Of a DNA stretch of 5,941 nt, positions 1-5,404 are shown in pieces. Numbering within the stretch: the first letter of the stretch is position 1; each line of letters opens with the position of its first letter. This DNA is from Planctomycetaceae bacterium (GTDB lineage Bacteria; Planctomycetota; Planctomycetia; Planctomycetales; Planctomycetaceae). A program made the translations under genes and the position numbers. Below the pieces are notes generated by a model, which did no database searches, was not told the DNA's origin, and worked only from the letters and a program-made list of their open reading frames with translations. The stretch is from NCBI GenBank assembly GCA_020426085.1, contig JAGQQP010000286.1, positions 1 to 5,941 of the forward strand. The letters run 5' to 3'.

Positions 1-935
1 CCTCTTATTATTCCTTCGACTACGGTCAGGTGCACTTCATCGTTCTGGATGATATCGAATGGATCGTTCCTGAAGAAAACAAAGACACTAAGAAGGAAAA
101 GAAAGGTCATTATCAGGGCGGACTCGGAAAAGAGCAGCTTGAGTTTATCAAGAATGACCTGCAGCAGATTCCCGCAGATCAGCTGGTGGTTCTCATGATG
201 CATATTCCCATGATCGAGATTGAAGATCGTCAGGATCTGTATCGCTTAATTGAAAAACGTCCGTTCTGTATGTCGATCTCAGGTCACACGCATCATCATG
301 AACATCGTTTTATCACAAAAGAAGATGGCTGGCGTGGGCCTAAGCCACATCATCATATCATCAATGTCACTGTCAGTGGCAGCTGGTGGTCGGGTTCTCC
401 GGATGAGCGGGGCATTCCCCATACGATGATGGCGGACGGTGCTCCCAACGGATATTCACTTATTACTTTTGACGGTACCGAATACGATCTGGATTTCCGC
501 GCCGCTGGTCGTTCAGCCAGCTATCAGATGAATATTCTCGCACCCGAACAAGTGACTGCAGATCAGACTGCAGAGACTGAAGTGTATGCCAACATCTTCA
601 ATGGCTCAGAACGTTCTAAAGTCGAAATGCAGGTGGGGAATTCCGGTAGCTGGGCGGTGATGGAAAAGATTGATGAAATCGATCCCAGTTATAAGCAACT
701 GTCTGAGACTGAAAATGCTGTGGAAGGTAAGAAATATCGCGATCTGCCTAAAGCGAAAAAGTCTTCGCATCTCTGGCGGACAAAGTTACCCGCTGGACTG
801 AAGCCAGGCACACATCTGATCCGCATTCGTACGGTGGAGATGGACGGCGACAAACATCAGAGCGGACGTGTCATTCGTGTTCTGCCTGCCAGGCCCGTAG
901 AAAAAACGGCTTCAACGACAGTCACTGAAAAGTAA
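1..935 (+). CDS. Calcineurin-like metallophosphoesterase, C-terminal part (5' end outside window)
   Basis: The reading frame is open from the left edge (first full codon at 3, reading SYYSFDYGQVHFIVLDD) to TAA at 933-935, so the true start lies upstream; the GTG at 30 is an internal valine. Visible are the last metal-binding blocks of the calcineurin phosphoesterase fold: MMHIP (about 198-212) and SGHTHHHEH (about 279-305), whose histidines normally bind the dinuclear metal centre. The earlier DxH, GDxxD and GNH blocks would be outside the window. After them come SGSWWSG and DGAPNGY, then a beta-rich tail (VYANIFNGSERSKVEMQV to HLIRIRTVEMDGD) typical of the MetallophosC domain that follows the catalytic domain in a bacterial family also carrying an N-terminal MetallophosN domain. 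Family members are probably exported phosphoesterases of unknown substrate; export cannot be checked here. The gene converges on the cytochrome gene across a hairpin. Family call firm, substrate unknown. Confidence 0.9.
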   Translation, partial: SYYSFDYGQVHFIVLDDIEWIVPEENKDTKKEKKGHYQGGLGKEQLEFIKNDLQQIPADQLVVLMMHIPMIEIEDRQDLYRLIEKRPFCMSISGHTHHHEHRFITKEDGWRGPKPHHHIINVTVSGSWWSGSPDERGIPHTMMADGAPNGYSLITFDGTEYDLDFRAAGRSASYQMNILAPEQVTADQTAETEVYANIFNGSERSKVEMQVGNSGSWAVMEKIDEIDPSYKQLSETENAVEGKKYRDLPKAKKSSHLWRTKLPAGLKPGTHLIRIRTVEMDGDKHQSGRVIRVLPARPVEKTASTTVTEK

Positions 936-961
936 CTGAGTAATACAGTGTGTTCAATATA

Positions 962-999
962 AAACAGGGGAATGTGAACGCTTTCGCATTCCCCTGTTT
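962..999. terminator. Strong hairpin, probable bidirectional terminator
   Basis: A perfect 13-bp inverted repeat (AAACAGGGGAATG at 962-974, its complement at 987-999) extends inward through one T-G wobble and three more pairs, leaving a CGCT loop at 979-982. It lies between two convergent genes that end at 935 and 1026. On the + strand it is followed by the T-rich ACATTTCATTTTG; on the - strand by TTTTATATT. The A and T ends of the arms plus these tracts fit intrinsic termination in both directions. This is read directly from the bases; the function is inferred. Confidence 0.8.
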
Positions 1000-1025
1000 A
1001 CATTTCATTTTGAATAATGGAATGC

Positions 1026-1499
1026 TTAACGCTGGGAGATGACGACCTTATTCACTTTCTTGTGACAGGCGATACAGGTCATTGTCAGATGCAGGTAACT
1101 GAGCGAAGCACCATCCAGATTTTTCTCTTTAGCGAACTTGATGACTTCTTTTGCGCTCGAGCGGAATTCTTCACTCTGTCTGGCAAAAATGGGTCCTTCA
1201 ATCACCTGCCATTCAGTCGCATTGCTCATCTCGATCATCCGTTTGGCACCTTTCTGCATCAGGTCGTAGTCTTCAACCATCAGCCCTTCCAGCACCTGTT
1301 GCGAACTGGTCAGTTTCTCGCGCATAAATTGGCTGAGTCGTTTTTCTCCCTCGGTTTCCTTATCCTCTGATTCCTTCTTATCGCCTTCCTGATTGCATTG
1401 ATCGGGTGCGGAGGCATGCGCGACACGAATTTCTTCAGAACCGATTCCTGCGATCACCAATAGAAATCCACCAAGCAGAAAACAGAGAGTTTTTGACAT
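1026..1499 (-). CDS. Exported class II (c'/c-556-like) monoheme cytochrome c
   Basis: A 157-residue protein. Residues 1-29 form a signal peptide (hydrophobic stretch about 5-20, probable cleavage after AHA at 27-29), followed by a short charged Glu/Lys/Asp-rich linker (about 36-54). The rest is helical and ends with the haem-binding motif CIACH at 142-146, only 11 residues from the C-terminus. A C-terminal CxxCH after about 90 residues of helix is the layout of class II cytochromes (c', c-556), which are four-helix bundles. The mature length of about 128 also fits. Met59 in the first helix (QFMREKL) might be the sixth ligand, as in c-556, but this is a guess. It should act in the periplasm as an electron carrier or small-gas binder; the partner is unknown. 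The ATG at 1499 is preceded by AAAAGG eight bases upstream. It lies downstream of, and in the same direction as, the zinc-ribbon gene, 161 bp away, so it is probably transcribed separately. Confidence 0.83.
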   Translation of the reverse strand: MSKTLCFLLGGFLLVIAGIGSEEIRVAHASAPDQCNQEGDKKESEDKETEGEKRLSQFMREKLTSSQQVLEGLMVEDYDLMQKGAKRMIEMSNATEWQVIEGPIFARQSEEFRSSAKEVIKFAKEKNLDGASLSYLHLTMTCIACHKKVNKVVISQR

Positions 1500-1573
1500 G
1501 ACTCGGGCCTTTTATAACAGTTGAAAATGGGAGGGAGTACCAATCAAAATTTAATTGGATCATCTACTCCACT

Positions 1574-1601
1574 ATGATAGTTGATACGCATGCATTTTCA
1601 A
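1574..1601 (-). promoter_or_regulatory. Candidate sigma70-type promoter for the cytochrome gene
   Basis: Reading the - strand, TTGAAA (1596-1601) is followed after 16 bases by TATCAT (1574-1579). Each is one mismatch from the TTGACA/TATAAT consensus. Transcription would begin near 1567, giving a leader of about 68 bases before the ATG at 1499. The -10 box sits inside the short palindrome ACTATGATAGT (1571-1581), which could serve as an operator. Planctomycete promoters are poorly defined, so this remains a candidate. Confidence 0.4.
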
Positions 1602-1614
1602 TACTGTTTTCAAA

Positions 1615-1653
1615 AGCAAGGGTCATCATTACTGGGAACATGTGATTCTTGCT
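1615..1653 (-). terminator. Weak candidate terminator after the zinc-ribbon gene
   Basis: Just past the TGA at 1661-1663 (read on the - strand), AGCAAG (1648-1653) can pair with CTTGCT (1615-1620), and TTTTG follows at once. The stem is only six perfect pairs and the loop is 27 bases with little internal pairing. The position is right but the structure is weak. Confidence 0.25.
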
Positions 1654-1660
1654 GGTGGCA

Positions 1661-2197
1661 TCAGTCCGGTAACTCGATTTCCAGCGGTAGTGTAGACAGT
1701 TTTTTATCCCGGGGAATGAAGTAGGGAATGGATTCTGCCATCAACCTGTTCTGCAGGCCTTCGAACATTTTCGTACGTGCTTCTTCCGCGGTGGCATTTC
1801 GCAGTATGAGAAACCGCGGATTGACCAGAGCCTGCGTTGACCAGAGAGTCCGTTTGCTTGCCGTATCAACCCAGGAAAGTTTGAATGCGGCGGCAGTCGC
1901 CTGCAGGGTTTCTCCTGTGGGAGTCTGCCCCAGGGGATTCCCCGGGCCTGGTGTACCACGCTTGGTCATTTGCAACTTGTTTCCATCCTGTTCCTGATAC
2001 TCAATTTTCAGAACCACGGGTTGATCAGGGGCCACTTTGAAAGTGTCCGACTCCAGACGCTGTTGCATGACTTCGGCCAGAACGGTTTTAACTTCTTCAT
2101 GATCCCCGAATTTGAGATTACCGACAGAGACATCGATGCTGACCTGCTGGCCGGCACCTAAGATGGCTTCAGACTGGCTCTGGTAGGCTGCCAGGCT
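1661..2197 (-). repeat. C-terminal domain shared with the gene at 5405-5941 (copy 1)
   Basis: The last 178 codons and stop of the zinc-ribbon gene align without gaps with the last 178 codons and stop of the gene at 5405-5941. By hand count about 105 of 178 residues are identical (near 59%). The best conserved parts are LGAGQQVS, KIEY.EQ, NPLG followed by TG.TL, the LSW strand, TLWS, NPR, and the closing IPYFIP. Both copies lie on the - strand, 3.2 kb apart, with the sulfatase gene between them on the other strand. Confidence 0.9.
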
Positions 2198-3709
2198 GTC
2201 CGCGATTTTTTGTTCTGGAATTTTGACAGGCACCAGTTTAGGTTTTCGATTGAGCAGTGCGCGCCCTTTGGCGTCACGCAATGCGGAAGCTGTTTCTGCC
2301 AGCAGGTATTTGGGAGTCAGGTAAATTTCATTACGAATGATGACGTAGGGAACCGGTTTCAAGGTCCACAACACCTGCTTCAGCTTCCGATCAATAAACC
2401 AGTCGCCGTACAACAGCCAGCCTCGTCCATCCGGAAACCAGACCATATTTTCGCCACTGTAACCGGGATCGCGCGTGGCTTCACTTAAGTTCCCTGTTAC
2501 GTGATATTCAAGTGCAGCCTGACCATTACTGAGGTCTAGCGTCCAGAGCGTCGTATTGTCTGAGCTCATCAGCAGCAGTCCCAGTTCTTTCCCGTCCGCC
2601 GAAAAGTTCATACCGTTATAGATGTAGTAAGGGTCCTTTCCAAATTCAGAGCTCGTTTTACTCAGCAGCTGTTTGACATCGATCTCTCTCACCAAGTCCA
2701 GAGTTCTCAAGTCATAGATATGAAATTTATTCGATGAGTCATAAGAGAAAAGATAATTGCCTCCCGGGCTGATTTTAAAATTCAAATCGGAAAACTCATT
2801 GTATTTGACTTCCCGTTCCTTGATCAGCGTTCCTGATGAAAGGTTCCAGACTTTCAGCATTGTTTTAAAACCGGAGGCTTCTTTGGAAAGCATTTTGGCG
2901 AACGCAAGATCCGATCCGCAGATTTCAAATTTGGAAAGTATCGAGTCGGCAGGTCCGACTTCCCAGTCTGCTACGACGAGCGGTGGATCAACGAGCGAAC
3001 TCCAGGGTTGATTTACCTGTGTCGATGATGTCTTGTCCGACGGTGAACCAGACTTTTTCTGAGCGGCCGCAGTTTCTTCTCTCTGTTTACCAGTAATTCG
3101 TTTGATCCGTTCAAACGTCGTTTTCATTTTTTCCGAAGTTAATTTGCGTTCTTCGGCATCTGTTGTTGTTTTCATCGTTTCAGAATAGGCTGCCATCTGT
3201 TTGTGAAGGCGTTTTAATTCTTCGCTGCGTGCTTTCGGATCGTCTGGAATGGGTGTCGTATCAACGGGAGTCGATTCCGTCGGTGTCGCTGCAGCATTAG
3301 CTGCAACCGTTTCCTCTGCTGGTTGCACAGGGGCTCCCTCTGGCTGAACTTCCGCCGCGACATCTGCAGGTTGCTCCTGGTTCTCCTTGCCGGGAAACAA
3401 TCCTTTGACCACGGTGTAAGAAATAAAGAATGCGACGACAAACGCGGCGACTCCCGCGATAATTCCTACTACATTAGAGCCACTTCCCGAAGATTTCTTT
3501 TTCTTCGAGGGGCCGGCGGAAGATTTCTTTTTTCGAGAGGGGCGCGCAGGTGCCTCGAAATCTTCCTCGTAAAAATCATCGACTAAATCGTCGTCCCCGT
3601 CAGGCACGCGCATTTTGCTTCCGCAGGATTTGCATTTCAATGTCTGGCCGGCACGTTCATCGCGCACATTATATTCCTGGAAACAGGATTCGCATTCGAA
3701 TTTAATCAT
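1661..3709 (-). CDS. Membrane-anchored zinc-ribbon / WD40-like propeller protein with unassigned C-terminal domain
   Basis: A 682-residue protein of unknown function with clear modules. Residues 1-35 are a zinc ribbon with Cys6, Cys9, Cys26 and Cys29 (CxxC-x16-CxxC, resembling the MJ0042-type ribbon common in planctomycetes). An acidic stretch (38-52) and a Lys/Ser tandem repeat (58-77) lead into one transmembrane helix (about 79-102). The basic flank predicts the ribbon in the cytoplasm and the rest outside. A Pro/Ala/Thr-rich linker (112-157) and a probable coiled coil (about 158-217) follow. Residues 245-450 contain propeller-type strands such as LKVWNLSSGTLIKE, FKISPGGNYLFSYD, MNFSADGKELGLLL and MVWFPDGRGWLLYG, perhaps four WD40-like blades. 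Residues 505-682 are an alpha/beta domain repeated in the gene at 5405-5941. The ATG at 3709 has AAGGG nine bases upstream. A structural or sensory role across the membrane is inference; no catalytic motif is visible. Confidence 0.85.
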   Translation of the reverse strand: MIKFECESCFQEYNVRDERAGQTLKCKSCGSKMRVPDGDDDLVDDFYEEDFEAPARPSRKKKSSAGPSKKKKSSGSGSNVVGIIAGVAAFVVAFFISYTVVKGLFPGKENQEQPADVAAEVQPEGAPVQPAEETVAANAAATPTESTPVDTTPIPDDPKARSEELKRLHKQMAAYSETMKTTTDAEERKLTSEKMKTTFERIKRITGKQREETAAAQKKSGSPSDKTSSTQVNQPWSSLVDPPLVVADWEVGPADSILSKFEICGSDLAFAKMLSKEASGFKTMLKVWNLSSGTLIKEREVKYNEFSDLNFKISPGGNYLFSYDSSNKFHIYDLRTLDLVREIDVKQLLSKTSSEFGKDPYYIYNGMNFSADGKELGLLLMSSDNTTLWTLDLSNGQAALEYHVTGNLSEATRDPGYSGENMVWFPDGRGWLLYGDWFIDRKLKQVLWTLKPVPYVIIRNEIYLTPKYLLAETASALRDAKGRALLNRKPKLVPVKIPEQKIADSLAAYQSQSEAILGAGQQVSIDVSVGNLKFGDHEEVKTVLAEVMQQRLESDTFKVAPDQPVVLKIEYQEQDGNKLQMTKRGTPGPGNPLGQTPTGETLQATAAAFKLSWVDTASKRTLWSTQALVNPRFLILRNATAEEARTKMFEGLQNRLMAESIPYFIPRDKKLSTLPLEIELPD
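3479..3538 (-). repeat. Two tandem 30-bp units encoding a Lys/Ser-rich juxtamembrane repeat
   Basis: Residues 58-67 (SRKKKSSAGP) and 68-77 (SKKKKSSGSG) of the zinc-ribbon protein are two copies of a 10-residue unit. The DNA shows it too: GAAGATTTCTTTTT occurs at 3489-3502 and again exactly 30 bases on at 3519-3532. The block directly precedes the transmembrane helix and supplies the positive charge expected on its cytoplasmic side. Confidence 0.75.
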
Positions 3710-3804
3710 TCAAAGAGGCCCTTATGAATTAGATGATTCAGAAATGAAATCGAGCGTTACCACAACTCAAATCATGTATCAATTGAACTCGATTCGCAAG
3801 CAGA

Positions 3805-3817
3805 AAATCGGCGATTT
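3805..3817. promoter_or_regulatory. AAATCG-G-CGATTT palindrome, possible operator
   Basis: A 13-base interrupted palindrome with 6-base arms lies in the 251-bp gap between the divergent zinc-ribbon and sulfatase genes. The same AAATCG half-site recurs at 3747-3752 and 3823-3828, so several copies cluster within about 80 bases. A clustered half-site in a divergent promoter region is typical of a regulator-binding site, but no regulator is identified and the half-site is short enough to recur by chance. Confidence 0.3.
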
Positions 3818-3874
3818 GACTGAAATCGGACCTCCTGTAAATTCGGTTTCAAGTCTGAGAATCAGCATTGCAGG

Positions 3875-3903
3875 CTGTGATTGAGTCTGGTTCAGCTTAT
3901 AAT
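3875..3903 (+). promoter_or_regulatory. Candidate promoter for the sulfatase gene
   Basis: A perfect TATAAT lies at 3898-3903. Seventeen bases upstream the -35 region is CTGTGA (3875-3880), a poor match. Initiation near 3910 would give a leader of about 50 bases before the ATG at 3961. No equally good promoter was seen on the - strand for the divergent zinc-ribbon gene. Confidence 0.45.
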
Positions 3904-3948
3904 CAATCGTAAGGAGAATGAATACTCATCAGCTCGCCCGTGAAACTC

Positions 3949-3953
3949 AAGGA
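3949..3953 (+). promoter_or_regulatory. Ribosome binding site that fixes the sulfatase start at 3961
   Basis: AAGGA lies seven bases before the ATG at 3961, ideal spacing. The in-frame GTG at 3940, which would add seven residues (MKLKDTV) before the signal peptide, has no binding site at a usable distance: the nearest, AAGGAG at 3911-3916, is 23 bases away. The ATG also starts directly on a normal signal peptide. Confidence 0.75.
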
Positions 3954-3960
3954 CACTGTA

Positions 3961-5394
3961 ATGCATCGGATTATCAAACTGTTGACTGGCACGATTGCCC
4001 TGGCTTTTTTCTGCATGGTCTGTCAACTCGAAGCGGCAGAACGCCAGCCCGGTGATCGACCCAATCTGATTGTCATCATGGTTGATGATATGGGATACGC
4101 CGGCGTGAGCTGCTTCGGGAATCCTTATTTCAAAACTCCCGAAATCGACCGGCTGGCAGCAGAAGGCATGAAGTTCACCGACTTCCATTCCTCGGGCACT
4201 GTCTGCTCTCCCACACGGGCGGGGCTGCTGACAGGCCGCTATCAGCAGCGGGCAGGAATTGAAGCCGTCATTCACCCGGTCAGCGATCATCCCGAACATC
4301 GCAAAGGCCTGAGTAAGAGTGAGAACACCTTCGCTGAACTCTTAAAGCAGGCCGGATACCGGACGGGACTGATTGGAAAATGGCACCAGGGGTATCCCCA
4401 TAATTCCGCGGAGTTTCATCCTGACAATCATGGCTTCGATACCTTTGTTGGTTATCACAGTGGCAATATCGATTTCGTCAGCCACGTCGGAGATCATGTC
4501 AAACACGACTGGTGGCATGGACGCAAAGAGACTCAGGAGACAGGCTACTCCACCCATCTGATTAACCAGTACGCGCTGCAGTTTATCAAAGAGAACCAGG
4601 ATCAGCCCTTCTGTCTGTACCTGGCGCACGAAGCCATTCATAACCCCGTGCAGGTTCCCGGCGATCCGGTTCGTCGCACGGAAGCGGAAGGCTGGAAACG
4701 CTGGAAGCCGGCCAATGAAGCCGAACGGATTGAAAAATTCCGAGGCATGACATTGCCCGTGGATGAAGGAGTTGGCCAGATTCGTGAATTCCTGGTTGAG
4801 TCCGGCCTGGATAAAAATACGTTCGTGCTGTTCTTCTCAGACAATGGTCCCTCGCGCGACTTTCCCAGTGGCAGTCCGAAATGGCGCGGAGGGAAAGGTT
4901 CGGTCTATGAAGGCGGACATCGGGTTCCTGCCATCGCCTGGTGGCCTGAAAAAATTCAGGCCGGTACGGTGACCGATGTCCCTGCAATCAGCATCGATGT
5001 GATGCCGACCCTGCTGGGAATCGCACACGTGAAAACGCCCCGGGATCGTCCGCTGGATGGCGTCGATCTTTCTCCGGTATTGTTTGAGCAGAAGTCTCTC
5101 GCCGAACGCCCTCTGTTTTGGGCTTCCCTCTCGAATAACGGCAGTCGCTCCGAAGCCTTACGCGCTGGGCCCTGGAAGCTGGTCGTGCAGCATCCCCGCG
5201 CGACGCCGGGCACATTTGAAAATGAGAAAGTCGAACTCTATCGGCTCGATCAGGACCCCGGAGAAGAAAACAATCTCAGCAAGGCAGAACCTCAGCGCAC
5301 CTTCCGCATGCTGAAACAGTTGAAAGACTGGTACCAGGATACCCAGCAAACCGCCACCCCCCAGCCGGGTGGCTGGTTGAAACAGGGGAGTTAA
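3961..5394 (+). CDS. Secreted type I (formylglycine-dependent) sulfatase
   Basis: A 477-residue sulfatase, complete and of usual family length. Residues 1-26 are a signal peptide (basic start, hydrophobic 9-21, cleavage near LEAA), so it is exported. Catalytic features in order: metal-binding VDD (Asp42, Asp43); CSPTRAGLLTGR from residue 82, where Cys82 (codon 4204-4206) is the residue oxidised to formylglycine and Arg86 its partner; GKWH with Lys140 and His142; AHEAIH with His223 or His227; SDNG with Asp294 and Asn295 completing the calcium site; and GGKGS with Lys312 followed by YEGG. The C-terminal subdomain (about 395-460) includes LRAGPWKLV and ELYRLDQDPGEENNLS, as in arylsulfatases. It hydrolyses sulfate esters, probably on a sulfated polysaccharide, but the substrate is not deducible. 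Activity needs a formylglycine-generating or anaerobic maturating enzyme, neither in this window. It stands alone, divergent from the zinc-ribbon gene and ending 10 bp from the convergent paralogue. Confidence 0.95.
   Translation: MHRIIKLLTGTIALAFFCMVCQLEAAERQPGDRPNLIVIMVDDMGYAGVSCFGNPYFKTPEIDRLAAEGMKFTDFHSSGTVCSPTRAGLLTGRYQQRAGIEAVIHPVSDHPEHRKGLSKSENTFAELLKQAGYRTGLIGKWHQGYPHNSAEFHPDNHGFDTFVGYHSGNIDFVSHVGDHVKHDWWHGRKETQETGYSTHLINQYALQFIKENQDQPFCLYLAHEAIHNPVQVPGDPVRRTEAEGWKRWKPANEAERIEKFRGMTLPVDEGVGQIREFLVESGLDKNTFVLFFSDNGPSRDFPSGSPKWRGGKGSVYEGGHRVPAIAWWPEKIQAGTVTDVPAISIDVMPTLLGIAHVKTPRDRPLDGVDLSPVLFEQKSLAERPLFWASLSNNGSRSEALRAGPWKLVVQHPRATPGTFENEKVELYRLDQDPGEENNLSKAEPQRTFRMLKQLKDWYQDTQQTATPQPGGWLKQGS
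5349..5378. other. Hairpin at the 3' end of the sulfatase coding region
   Basis: AACC plus GCCACCC (5349-5359) can pair with GGGTGGC plus GGTT (5367-5378), with one bulged T at 5374 and a 7-base loop. An alternative smaller stem, CCAGCC/GGCTGG (5361-5376), overlaps it. It lies before the sulfatase stop and just past the stop of the convergent gene. It could help end the - strand transcript, but only TTT follows it on that strand. The 10-bp gap between the two stops leaves no room for a separate terminator. It could also simply reflect coding sequence. Confidence 0.3.
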
Positions 5395-5404
5395 ACATTT
5401 CTGG

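Noticed and set aside
1017..1370. 117-codon open frame on the + strand opposite the cytochrome gene
   Set aside because: The - strand frame has a signal peptide, CxxCH and a binding site; this frame has none and begins just past a terminator.
1540..1558. CCAAT/ATTGG inverted repeat
   Set aside because: The arms are only five bases with an A/T-rich centre and no T tract; not distinguishable from chance.
3831..3838. AGGAGGT on the - strand in the divergent gap
   Set aside because: A perfect ribosome-binding sequence, but no start codon lies at a usable distance on that strand.
3961..4040. Possible lipobox in the sulfatase signal peptide (CMVC)
   Set aside because: The residues before the cysteine do not fit the LA(G/A)C pattern, and LEAA offers a normal signal peptidase I site.
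3918..4055. 45-codon frame from the ATG at 3918
   Set aside because: The AAGGAG is only one base from the ATG, too close for normal initiation, and the peptide has no recognisable character; noted only as a possible leader.
3892..4299. 135-codon open frame on the - strand over the sulfatase start
   Set aside because: It is antisense to the sulfatase signal peptide and catalytic core, shows no recognisable domain, and is explained as a shadow of that gene.
4586..4987. 133-codon open frame on the - strand within the sulfatase gene
   Set aside because: The Arg/Pro-rich, low-complexity translation is typical of an antisense shadow; the + strand frame carries the catalytic motifs.
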